Assembly (NCBI GenBank): GCA_964446285.1
Contig: CAYUNT010000125.1
Location: forward strand, 1 to 13,934
Reading direction: 5' to 3'
DNA: 13,934 nucleotides
From: CAYUNT01 sp964446285
GTDB taxonomy: Bacteria; Sumerlaeota; Sumerlaeia; SLMS01; CAYUNT01
Both the position numbers and the translations under genes were made by a program. Shown here in pieces: positions 1 to 6,520 of the stretch (position 1 is the stretch's first letter; each line of letters opens with the position of its first letter). The notes beneath the pieces are model-generated. The model had not been told where the DNA came from. It searched no databases and worked only from the letters and a program-made list of their open reading frames with translations.

Positions 1-125
1 AGTTGCTGAAATGCAAAGCCCTATGCATCCCCCTAAAAACCCGTGAGAAGCATTTGCGGAATTGTCCTGCGGCAACAGGCGCATCTTGATACTGATACCG
101 ATAAGCAAGAAAAACCCCGTCACTT

Positions 126-184
126 CGTTCCGGGTTCTGCATATACGGATGCATTCCGGACGGCTTTTTGCAGAACCCCGAACG
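126..184. repeat. Long stem-loop (16-bp arms, 15 paired)
   Basis: The arm at 126-141 (cgttccgggttctgca) pairs with 169-184 (tgcagaaccccgaacg) at 15 of 16 positions, the mismatch being c131 against c179. The loop is 27 nt. On the minus strand, the direction of malic enzyme transcription, the stem is followed about 10 nt later by a run of five T, so it may help end that transcript. The long loop and the distance of about 250 nt from the stop codon make that uncertain. It could also be a remnant of another repeat element. Confidence 0.6.
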
Positions 185-190
185 CAGTGT

Positions 191-200
191 GGGGGCACAA
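191..200 (+). repeat. Direct repeat, left flank of small element 1
   Basis: The sequence gggggcacaa is repeated exactly at 304-313, immediately on the other side of the element with inverted ends at 201-303. This is the pattern of a target-site duplication of 10 bp. Confidence 0.6.
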
Positions 201-228
201 CAGGAACTGTTCAAAGTGCAGGAAAAAT

Positions 229-252
229 CTTGGGCGAGACGCCCAAGCCACC
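229..252 (+). repeat. Hairpin unit 1 (CCACC-tailed)
   Basis: The sequence cttgggcgagacgcccaag (229-247) is a perfect 8-bp stem closed by the loop aga, followed by ccacc (248-252). The block from about 223 to 254 is nearly identical to 12352-12383, with one difference in the loop. Confidence 0.8.
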
Positions 253-258
253 GGAAAT

Positions 259-282
259 CACGGGCAAGATGCCCGTGCCACC
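259..282 (+). repeat. Hairpin unit 2 (CCACC-tailed)
   Basis: The sequence cacgggcaagatgcccgtg (259-277) is a perfect 8-bp stem with loop aga, followed by ccacc (278-282). Compared with unit 1 it differs at stem positions 2, 3 and 8, and each change is matched by a compensating change in the other arm. Confidence 0.8.
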
Positions 283-303
283 AGCAACATTGAACAGTTT
301 CTG

Positions 304-313
304 GGGGGCACAA
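304..313 (+). repeat. Direct repeat, right flank of small element 1
   Basis: A perfect copy of gggggcacaa at 191-200, directly abutting the right inverted end of the element. Together the two copies look like a target-site duplication. Confidence 0.6.
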
Positions 314-436
314 GCGGTTCGGATCAGTAACAGTGTCAAGATGCGCCGGACGGCAACCTATAACAATCCCTATCAGATTGGCGGGCGGGATGGCGCCAAG
401 CTCGTTGTAGTTGGTTAAAATTGCGTCAGGCGGCTT

Positions 437-1879
437 TTAAGCGGAAAAATAGGCTTTTCGAGCCAGGCGTTCGCGGCGGGCGGAACCGGTGCGCAAGGCC
501 TCTTTGGCCACGGCATTGGATACGGCTTCGCGCACGCGGCGGTCGAAGGCAGACGGAATGATGTAGTCCTCGCTGAGTTCGGAGGGCTTGATAATCGACG
601 CCAGGGCGCGCGCCGCGGCCAGCTTCATTTCCATGTTGATCTCGCGGGCGCGGCAATCGAGCGTCCCGCGGAACAGAGCGGGGAAGCAGAGAACGTTGTT
701 GATCTGGTTTGGATAATCGCTGCGGCCCGTGGCCACAATGCGCGCGTAGCGATGGGAAATCTCCGGATCGATTTCCGGATCGGGATTGGCCAGCGAGAAG
801 ACGATGGAATCCTTGGCCATGGCGCGCAGGGCTTTTTCGGGGAACACATTCGGGCCGCTGACGCCGAGGAACACATCCGCGCCTTTGGCGGCCTTGACGA
901 TGTCGCCTTGGAGTCCTTCTGGGTTCGTGTTCGCGGCAATCCAATCCTTGGCCGGGTTCATATTCGTCTTGCGGCCCTTGTAAATAATGCCGTCGCGGTC
1001 AACGCAGATGATGTTGCGCACGCCGACCTTTTTGAGGATTTTCGTGCAGGCCACGCCCGCGGCGCCCACTCCCTGAATGACCATGCGAATGGAGCGCATT
1101 TGCTTCTTCACGATGCGCAGGGCGTTGTGGAGAGCCGCCAGCACAACGACTGCCGTTCCATGCTGGTCGTCGTGGAAGACGGGGATGTCGATTTCCTTTT
1201 TCAGGCGCTCCTCGATTTCGAAACAGCGCGGCGCGGAGATGTCTTCGAGGTTGATGCCGCCAAACGTCGGGGCGATCATCTTGCAGAACTTAATGATTTC
1301 CTCGGAGTCCTGCGAGGCCACGCACAGCGGAAACGCATCCACACCACCGAAGGATTTGAAAAGCATAGCCTTGCCTTCCATGACGGGCATGGCGGCTTCG
1401 GGTCCGAGATTGCCCAGGCCGAGAATGGCCGAGCCATCCGAGACAATGGCGATGCAGTTTTTCTTGATGGTCAGATTGTGGGCCAGCGATATGTCCTCGG
1501 CAATCGCCTTGCACACGCGCGCAACGCCCGGCGTGTAGGCCATCGAGAGGTCCTGGCGCGTGGCCAGGGGAATCTTATTTTCGACTGTGATTTTGCCGCC
1601 CAGATGCATTAGGAACACACGATCTGAAAAGCCAAGCACCTTGACCTTCGGGAGTTTGCGGACCGCTTCTACAATTTTTTGCGCATGTTCGGTTCCCGCA
1701 GTGTTGATCGTGATGTCGCGGACAGTAAGATCGGAAGTAACCGCCACAAGATCGATGGCTCCCAGATCGCCGCCCGCCTCGCCAATGCAAGTGGCGACCT
1801 TGGCGAAAGAGCCTGGCAGCGACGGAATTTCCACGCGGAGAGTACTGCTTTCCGAGACCATTGTATGAAGTCTAGCCAT
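437..1879 (-). CDS. NAD(P)-dependent malic enzyme with N-terminal ACT domain
   Basis: This cytosolic enzyme would decarboxylate malate oxidatively to pyruvate and CO2 while making NADH or NADPH. The N-terminal part (about residues 12-88) reads as an ACT regulatory domain, suggesting control by a small ligand such as an amino acid. The catalytic part follows: Y115 in AYTPGVA, the lysine of VMEGKAMLFK (K170), metal ligands in NLEDISAP (E212, D213) and FHDDQHGTA (D237), and a Rossmann loop GVGAAG at 270-275. ATGRSDYPNQINN (383-395) is the usual C-terminal signature. At 480 residues it has the length expected for an ACT-fused bacterial malic enzyme. The start is chosen because AAGGAA sits 6 nt upstream; an internal ATG at residue 7 has no such site. 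Cofactor preference cannot be read from the sequence. Confidence 0.95.
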   Translation of the reverse strand: MARLHTMVSESSTLRVEIPSLPGSFAKVATCIGEAGGDLGAIDLVAVTSDLTVRDITINTAGTEHAQKIVEAVRKLPKVKVLGFSDRVFLMHLGGKITVENKIPLATRQDLSMAYTPGVARVCKAIAEDISLAHNLTIKKNCIAIVSDGSAILGLGNLGPEAAMPVMEGKAMLFKSFGGVDAFPLCVASQDSEEIIKFCKMIAPTFGGINLEDISAPRCFEIEERLKKEIDIPVFHDDQHGTAVVVLAALHNALRIVKKQMRSIRMVIQGVGAAGVACTKILKKVGVRNIICVDRDGIIYKGRKTNMNPAKDWIAANTNPEGLQGDIVKAAKGADVFLGVSGPNVFPEKALRAMAKDSIVFSLANPDPEIDPEISHRYARIVATGRSDYPNQINNVLCFPALFRGTLDCRAREINMEMKLAAARALASIIKPSELSEDYIIPSAFDRRVREAVSNAVAKEALRTGSARRERLARKAYFSA

Positions 1880-1885
1880 GCAAGT

Positions 1886-1891
1886 TTCCTT
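1886..1891 (-). promoter_or_regulatory. Ribosome binding site fixing the malic enzyme start
   Basis: The minus strand reads AAGGAA, 6 nt before the ATG at 1879. It supports this start over the ATG at 1861, which has no purine-rich site upstream. Confidence 0.6.
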
Positions 1892-1920
1892 CCCGCCGAA
1901 TCAGCAAGGGGTATCGGCGT

Positions 1921-1926
1921 ATCATA
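1921..1926 (-). promoter_or_regulatory. Possible -10 box for the malic enzyme gene
   Basis: The minus strand reads TATGAT (5 of 6 to TATAAT), about 40 nt upstream of the start codon. A hexamer CTGCAT lies 17 bp further upstream but matches a -35 box poorly. The call rests on the -10 box alone and is tentative. Confidence 0.3.
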
Positions 1927-2029
1927 GAATTGCCTTGCCTGACATGCAGTGTGGCAAAACCTGCCGGACCGTATCAAGCGGAGAACGATGGGCAAAAGAC
2001 CTGGAGACCTTCAAATTTCTCCGCGGCTG

Positions 2030-2044
2030 CCTCTTGCGAAGAGG
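2030..2044. repeat. Small hairpin 3' of the methyltransferase gene
   Basis: cctctt-gcg-aagagg is a 6-bp stem with a 3-nt loop, 43 nt past the methyltransferase stop on the minus strand. No T-run follows on either strand, so it is not a clear intrinsic terminator. Confidence 0.35.
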
Positions 2045-2086
2045 GTGAAAAATACAGGAAAGTGGCGGCGTCCGGGAAAAGGACTA

Positions 2087-3421
2087 TCAGGCAAAAAAGT
2101 CACGCTGCACGTAATTCAGGCGCGAGCGCGAATCCGAACGTACAGCAGCGAATTCGCACAGTGGAGCAGATTGCTTTTTCAGCACCACAATACGATTGGT
2201 ATTGGTGCCATCCCGGTTATTCTTCACTCCCCAGCAGTTGGCGGTTTTTGTGAAGACTTGCGAGTTGATGACAACACATTCGGGAATGAGTTGCGCATGG
2301 CTCGCCGCGCGGATCACCTCTTTTTCCAGCGGAAGCGCTCCTTTGCGAATTTCCCCGACTTCAAAGGCTATGACTCCATCGTTTTTGAGGACTCTGTGAA
2401 ACTCGGTGAAGCAGGATTGCATCCGCGAAAGCCAGTCCTCCAGACGCTTGCATTGCCAGATACGCCCCGCGTCCATGCTGGCGCCGCTGAACCACATTCG
2501 CAGCCAGTTGTCTTGCAGGTAGTCCACGGTGTCTAAAAACGGCGGCGAGGTCACGATAAGTTTTACCGAATTGCTCTCGATTTGCGGAGTCCACTCGGCG
2601 GATCCGCAGAGAAGAAGCGGCTCGGCATCTCCATATCCCTTGGGAAAAGGATCGGCCAGGAGTTGCCTGGATTTTCGCAGGATGAGTTCTTTTGTATTCC
2701 GATACTCGGGAATCTGGCCGCGCTTTTCATTGATTTTTTGCTGCGATTGAACCGATGCGGCTTGATTGGGAGGCAAAGTATATACAGAGAAAAATCCCCG
2801 CGAGTGGCCGGTCAGACGGTTGCAGGCCACCATCTCAATCCATGCGTCGATGGAGTCAAAGAGACTGGCGTTGCGTCGCTGGCGAAAGTAGTTTTTCCAC
2901 GCCAGGATTTCGGACAATGTGTCTGGATGGAAAAACACCAGAAGATCGTCGGCGCCCTCTTTTTCGGTAAGTTCCAGAGATGCGAGATTCACCTCGGCCA
3001 GGCGTTTTTTCACCTGGAGCAGGGTGGGGGGAACCAGGCGCGGATATACAAGGGTTTTCGCCAGGGGATTTACGTCATTGCCGATGACCTTGCATCCGCG
3101 CAATTGGGCCTGGATGAGCGTGGTTCCCCGGCCCATGAACGGATCATACACTGTGTCGCCGGGCGCGGCAAATCGGCGGATGAAGAAATCTGGAAGTTGT
3201 GGTTTGTAGCAGGCGCGATAGGAAATTTCATGGACCGAATGCCCCTCACGCTGCTTGGAGGTCCAGAATTCATTTGTATAGACCGGAACCAAGGCGCGCT
3301 CCACCCGGCACGATCCGGTTTCCGTGCGCGAGCCGAATTCGCAAAAGGAAGCCAGGTCACGGTGCAAATCGACCAAGTTTTGAGACGGCGCTATATTCGG
3401 AGCCAAAGCATGGGTGGACAT
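2087..3421 (-). CDS. Type II DNA methyltransferase (probably m4C)
   Basis: This protein would methylate the recognition site of the adjacent nuclease using S-adenosylmethionine. Motif I is DPFMGRGT (93-100), followed by GND (114-116) as the likely acidic residue of motif II. The catalytic motif IV is TSPPF (291-295), followed by LDTVDYLQDNWLRMWF. S/TPP-F/Y motifs favour N4-cytosine over N6-adenine methylation, though this cannot be settled by eye. A conserved-looking block GFFSVYTLPPNQ (209-220) and the long stretch between motifs I and IV probably include target recognition. In 444 residues the S-adenosylmethionine-binding motif precedes the catalytic motif. The start codon lies 5 nt after the nuclease stop, so the two are probably co-transcribed. 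Base composition in the lines I counted is near 50% G+C, lower than in neighbouring metabolic genes. Confidence 0.88.
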   Translation of the reverse strand: MSTHALAPNIAPSQNLVDLHRDLASFCEFGSRTETGSCRVERALVPVYTNEFWTSKQREGHSVHEISYRACYKPQLPDFFIRRFAAPGDTVYDPFMGRGTTLIQAQLRGCKVIGNDVNPLAKTLVYPRLVPPTLLQVKKRLAEVNLASLELTEKEGADDLLVFFHPDTLSEILAWKNYFRQRRNASLFDSIDAWIEMVACNRLTGHSRGFFSVYTLPPNQAASVQSQQKINEKRGQIPEYRNTKELILRKSRQLLADPFPKGYGDAEPLLLCGSAEWTPQIESNSVKLIVTSPPFLDTVDYLQDNWLRMWFSGASMDAGRIWQCKRLEDWLSRMQSCFTEFHRVLKNDGVIAFEVGEIRKGALPLEKEVIRAASHAQLIPECVVINSQVFTKTANCWGVKNNRDGTNTNRIVVLKKQSAPLCEFAAVRSDSRSRLNYVQRDFFA

Positions 3422-3426
3422 GGCAA

Positions 3427-4017
3427 TTATATCGTAATGGACCTGTGCTGTCCTTCTGAAAGAAGCCTATGGTTTACTTCGGCTTCGAGGCGGATATTCA
3501 CTATTGTCTCCGGCTCTATAAAATCCAAACGGACAGCATCAATTTGCGCCCCATTCCCAATAACAGTATAAAGGATTGTGCCGAGCAGATGACAAATCGG
3601 ATTCTGAAAGAATTTTCTTAATTTCCTGGAGGACGAGGAGAGAACTCTTCGGTTGGAGTCCTTGGGATTCCAGCAGCTGGTTGCCTTGATTTCCAAAGGT
3701 ATCTTTTGATTTGTGCTCTTGATCACAATCATCCGGTCTGGGTAGCCAGGGCCTCGACAATCTTCCAGACTAAACAGCGATGTGCAAGGTTTCAGAAGAG
3801 GAATCGCGAATTTCTCGATCTGATTGCCAATAGATTGGTTGGTGCTATTGGGGCGGATTGGGCAAATTGACGTCTTTATGCCGCTGGCGCTCACTGCGGC
3901 GCGAAAGTCATCTTCCACTGATTGAATAAGAGCATCCGTCCAGGGATCCACAAGGCACTGAGGCGGATTCCCTTCCCGCTGAAGAAGCTCGGAATAAAAT
4001 TCGGCTAAAGATGGCAT
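3427..4017 (-). CDS. Type II restriction endonuclease, PD-(D/E)XK fold
   Basis: This small protein (196 residues) has the signature of a PD-(D/E)XK nuclease. GYPDRMIVI places D94 after a proline, and PLEIKATSCW places E109 and K111 with D-x14-E-x-K spacing. E68 in GNQIEKFA, in a predicted helix upstream, is a good candidate for the additional acidic residue. The motif is followed by KDSNRRVLSSS (119-129), possibly DNA-contacting. It directly precedes the methyltransferase gene, which is the strongest evidence for its role as the cutting partner; the recognition site cannot be read from sequence. The ATG at 4017 is preferred over a TTG one codon upstream. G+C is about 42-53% in the three 60-base lines I counted, so it was probably acquired by transfer. 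Confidence 0.8.
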   Translation of the reverse strand: MPSLAEFYSELLQREGNPPQCLVDPWTDALIQSVEDDFRAAVSASGIKTSICPIRPNSTNQSIGNQIEKFAIPLLKPCTSLFSLEDCRGPGYPDRMIVIKSTNQKIPLEIKATSCWNPKDSNRRVLSSSSRKLRKFFQNPICHLLGTILYTVIGNGAQIDAVRLDFIEPETIVNIRLEAEVNHRLLSEGQHRSITI

Positions 4018-4071
4018 CAAATACCCATGACATTGTGCTAAATGATGAGACGCGCCTTGGGGCTGGGGCGT

Positions 4072-5388
4072 TTATGGCGAGGGGGGGAGGGCGCCGCAGC
4101 CACCGCGGGGAGTGCGGGGCGAGGGATGCACGGTTTGTCCCGAGGCGATTGTGCGCGATGGAATGCAGCTCTCGCTCAAATCGGGATAAAATAACACGTT
4201 TTGCCCGATTGATGTATTCGCGGGAATGGACACGCCTTTGCCGATCAAGGTAATGCCCGTGTTGAGCAGATGCGGGATTTCGGTGTTGGGCGTCGGGTCG
4301 CCGCATCCAATGCAACTGCGCTCGCCCAAGCGCAGGTGTTTGTCCGCCACCAAACGCCGCACCTGCGCGCCCGCGCCGATGTGGCAATCCTCAAACAACA
4401 CGGAATCCTCGACGACAGCGCCCTTCTCGACTACGCATCCGGGCGAAAGGATGCTGCGCACAACCGTTCCTTCAATCACGCAGCCGCTCGGGATCAGGCT
4501 GTTGGATACAAGCGACGCGCTCTTCAGCCGCGTGGGAGCCAGTTTCCCGCCCCATAAGCCGTGCGGATTCGTGAGCACGTTCCAATTGGAAATTTCTAGT
4601 CCGCTTGCGGGATTGAGGCAGTCCATCGAACTCTCCCAAAACGCCTGCACCGTGCCCACATCGCGCCAGTATCCCGTGTAAATGTAACCGTAAATTTTAT
4701 CGCCCCGCTCTTTCATGTCCGGAATGATGTTTTTGCCAAAATCCTGCGCATTGCCTGAGCGCGCCGCCTCCTCGCAGAGGCGCTGTTCCAAAACCTCTTT
4801 TTTGAACACGTAAATCCCGAGCGACGCCAGGTTGGACGGGGCGTTGGGATTCTTTTCGTAAAATTCCACCACGCGCTGGTTTTCGTCGAGTTTGGCCACG
4901 CCAAAGCGGTCCACTTCCTCCCATGGCACGGGCTGGAAGGCGATTGTGAGATCGGCGTCCATCTCGTCGTGGAACTCGATCATCTTTTGATACTGCATCC
5001 GATAAATATGATCGCCCGAAAGGATCAGCACGGTGCGCGCCTTCCAGCGATCAAGAAACATGATATTCTGATAAATGGCGTCGGCGGTGCCGGCATACCA
5101 GTCGTTATCCGCCTCGCCCTTATAGGGCGGAAGGACCTTGGCCTGGCGCAAACGCCCAGAATACCCCCACGCCTCGCCCTGGCCAAGGTGGTCGTTGAGC
5201 GAATAGGGCTTGTATTGGGTGAGGATGCCCACCTTGTTGATGCCCGAGCGCACGATGTTGGTCATCACGAAGTCAATGATGCGGTAGGTTCCGCCAAAAG
5301 GCACGGCCGGCTTGGCCCGCCGCATCGAGAGCACGGACAACCGGCTTCCCGCGCCCCCCGCCAGGACCATGACAACAACAGGTTCCAT
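4072..5388 (-). CDS. glgC: Glucose-1-phosphate adenylyltransferase
   Basis: The enzyme makes ADP-glucose from ATP and glucose-1-phosphate, the committed step of bacterial glycogen synthesis. The nucleotidyltransferase domain starts with LAGGAGSRL (9-17) and RAKPAVPFGG (24-33). It continues with WYAGTADA (97-104), the catalytic aspartate D126 in SGDHIYRM, the sugar-phosphate site near EKNP (178-181), ASLGIYVF (188-195) and TGYWRDVGT (238-246). The C-terminal third is a left-handed beta-helix rich in hexapeptide-like repeats (about 285-415), used for allostery and assembly. The residue before RAKPAV is arginine where E. coli GlgC has the activator-site lysine K39. A proline-rich tail ends the protein. 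No other glycogen gene is adjacent. It shares its strand with the TPR gene 119 bp upstream. Confidence 0.95.
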   Translation of the reverse strand: MEPVVVMVLAGGAGSRLSVLSMRRAKPAVPFGGTYRIIDFVMTNIVRSGINKVGILTQYKPYSLNDHLGQGEAWGYSGRLRQAKVLPPYKGEADNDWYAGTADAIYQNIMFLDRWKARTVLILSGDHIYRMQYQKMIEFHDEMDADLTIAFQPVPWEEVDRFGVAKLDENQRVVEFYEKNPNAPSNLASLGIYVFKKEVLEQRLCEEAARSGNAQDFGKNIIPDMKERGDKIYGYIYTGYWRDVGTVQAFWESSMDCLNPASGLEISNWNVLTNPHGLWGGKLAPTRLKSASLVSNSLIPSGCVIEGTVVRSILSPGCVVEKGAVVEDSVLFEDCHIGAGAQVRRLVADKHLRLGERSCIGCGDPTPNTEIPHLLNTGITLIGKGVSIPANTSIGQNVLFYPDLSESCIPSRTIASGQTVHPSPRTPRGGCGALPPSP

Positions 5389-5507
5389 TCTGAATATGCG
5401 CCTTCCCGCGAAACCGGGCGCGCGCCAGGATGGCCCGCCTCTGTCCCGATTCCGCGATTGCGTTGTGCTCCGGGCTGGGGCGCCTGCGCGAGACCCCGCG
5501 TGCCCGG

Positions 5508-6125
5508 TCAGTCATCCAGTTGCGATTGCAGGTCTTCCACGTCCTGGCGGACGTCGGATTGATCCGGATCAATCTCGAGCGAGCGCTTCCAGAGTTTGAT
5601 GGCGTCGCGGGACCGGTCCCGCAATGCAAAAAGCTTCCCCAGGTTATTCATTGCCGGCACGTGTTCGGGATCGACCTCGAGGGCGCGCTCGAAGCTGGCC
5701 ACTGCTTCTTCGTAATGCCCTTCTTCGTCGGTGAAGTTTTCCCAGACGGCCTGTTCCTCAAGGTCTTCCTTGAGTTTCATAAAGTGCGCGACGCCGAGGT
5801 TGTAATGACTGAGGGGCGACTCGGGATAATTTTCCGCGGCGGCGGAAAAGACCTCGATGGCTTCCGCCAGTTCTCCTCGTTCGGCCAGGCTTTCGCCTTC
5901 CTCGAGCATGGCGTCGAGTTCATCCAGCCCCGTGGCGCCCTCGGCATACTCATCGTCATCGTCGTCCTCGTCCAGGGCGCCGTCCTCCTCTTCGTCTTCG
6001 TCTTCGCCGCCTTCCAAATCGTCGTATTCCTCGTCATCCTCCTCGTCGTCGTCCTTGGAGTATTCCTCGTCATCGCTTTTCCAGTAGCGATCGGGATCTT
6101 CATCGTCAATTCGCCGGCGGGGCAT
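5508..6125 (-). CDS. TPR protein with highly acidic N-terminal tail
   Basis: Function is unknown. By hand count 38 of the first 64 residues are Asp or Glu, with runs such as EDEDEEED and DEDDDDDE, so this part is probably disordered. From about residue 67 the protein is helical with tetratricopeptide repeats: one at about 69-102, a second split by an acidic insertion (about 103-118 and 137-152, the latter YEEAVASFERALEVDPEH), and a third at about 155-188 (NNLGKLFALRD...AIKLWKRSLEIDPDQ). There is no signal peptide or membrane segment, so it is probably a cytosolic scaffold or chaperone-like adaptor for basic partners. GAGGTGA lies 7 nt before the ATG, a strong ribosome binding site. It is divergent from the gcv operon and upstream of glgC; neither clearly explains it. 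Confidence 0.8.
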   Translation of the reverse strand: MPRRRIDDEDPDRYWKSDDEEYSKDDDEEDDEEYDDLEGGEDEDEEEDGALDEDDDDDEYAEGATGLDELDAMLEEGESLAERGELAEAIEVFSAAAENYPESPLSHYNLGVAHFMKLKEDLEEQAVWENFTDEEGHYEEAVASFERALEVDPEHVPAMNNLGKLFALRDRSRDAIKLWKRSLEIDPDQSDVRQDVEDLQSQLDD

Positions 6126-6520
6126 GGCACAATCACCTCGCTATGGGAAAGTGGGGTCGTTAGTTCGAAATGGAGCCTGGCGCGAGATGCCAGAATGCGG
6201 CGGAAAACCGCGCCGAACCACTCTTGTATTCCGGACGGTGGCAAACCGCCGCGCCGCCGGAAAGCCGGAGCCAGCGCCCGGCAAGTCATTCCGTCAATAC
6301 CTTCGGATTGGAATCAAGCGCAAAAAACGCGCGCATGAAGTCCGCCGCGCCTTGACAAAGCCCGATGATTTTCCTAGGCTTTAGGCCCGGTGGCGTTGCG
6401 GCCCGGCAATTGCCCTTCCGGAAAGGCACGAATCCGGAACGTTTGTGGTTGCTTTTTTCGCGCCTTGCCGCCCTTTTCCTACATCACAACCGCCGATTCA
6501 AAGAACTCGCGCAATCATCC
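6126..6520. other. Divergent intergenic region between the TPR gene and gcvT
   Basis: This 395-bp stretch holds no convincing gene. It contains the ribosome binding site of the TPR gene (GAGGTGA on the minus strand, 6133-6139), a near-consensus promoter for gcvT (6352-6380) and a gcvT leader of about 133 nt. The leader carries one imperfect palindrome (6411-6428, tgcccttccggaaaggca). I looked for glycine riboswitch features, since such riboswitches often precede gcvT, and did not see a paired-aptamer architecture. The reading frame of gcvT stays open upstream to 6365, but a promoter inside it argues against translation from there. Confidence 0.6.
6352..6380 (+). promoter_or_regulatory. Sigma-70-type promoter of the gcv operon
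   Basis: A perfect -35 box TTGACA (6352-6357) is followed by a 17-bp spacer and TAGGCT (6375-6380; 4 of 6 to TATAAT). Transcription would start near 6387, leaving a leader of about 133 nt before the gcvT ATG. Spacing and -35 quality are good; the -10 box is moderate. Confidence 0.55.

Larger units (their letters stand above)
201..303 (+). mobile_element. REPIN/MITE-like element 1 with terminal inverted repeats
   Basis: This 103-bp element starts with CAGGAACTGTTCAA (201-214) and ends with TTGAACAGTTTCTG (290-303). These are inverted copies matching at 13 of 14 positions, with the inner 10 bp perfect. It is flanked directly by 10-bp perfect direct repeats. Inside are two 19-nt hairpins in the same orientation (229-247 and 259-277), each followed by ccacc. 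A second element with the same ends and a shared internal block lies at 12313-12495. It has no coding capacity for a transposase, so it would be non-autonomous. Mobility is inferred from the ends and flanks. Confidence 0.7.
1..436. other. Non-coding region downstream of the malic enzyme gene
   Basis: No convincing gene is seen here. Short open frames cross the region on the plus strand, but they run through inverted repeats and lack a good ribosome binding site or recognisable domain. The region holds a long imperfect stem-loop (126-184) and a mobile-looking element (201-303) with flanking direct repeats. It lies 3' of the minus-strand malic enzyme gene, so a terminator for that gene is expected here. 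The first 46 bases could be the tail of a plus-strand reading frame ending in TGA at 44-46, but too little is present to judge. Confidence 0.6.

Noticed and set aside
126..184. Integron attC site
   Set aside because: The ends do not have the RYYYAAC and GTTRRRY core sites in the correct order, no inner L boxes are seen, and there is no integrase or cassette array.
229..282. Two hairpin units in tandem as a minimal CRISPR array
   Set aside because: There are only two units with differing stems and an 11-nt gap before the next hairpin (6 nt excluding the ccacc tail), and no cas gene. They behave as a repeat family, not as identical repeats with spacers.
43..418. Two overlapping short plus-strand reading frames before the malic enzyme gene
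   Set aside because: They run through the inverted repeats and hairpin units of element 1, have no good ribosome binding site, and the translation of the hairpin unit (G-R/Q-D-A-Q/R-A-T) is a by-product of the repeat.
752..1612. Long plus-strand frame antisense to the malic enzyme
   Set aside because: It mirrors a gene with clear catalytic motifs and has no family features of its own.
2582..3571. Long plus-strand frame antisense to the methyltransferase and nuclease
   Set aside because: It is the complement of genes with motif I, motif IV and PD-(D/E)XK residues; its translation shows no domain.
5857..6087. Serine-rich plus-strand frame
   Set aside because: It is the complement of the Asp/Glu-rich codons of the TPR protein; serine codons simply mirror GAC and GAG runs.
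6381..6520. Glycine riboswitch in the gcvT leader
   Set aside because: I could not find the conserved core elements of either aptamer; only a short imperfect palindrome is present.
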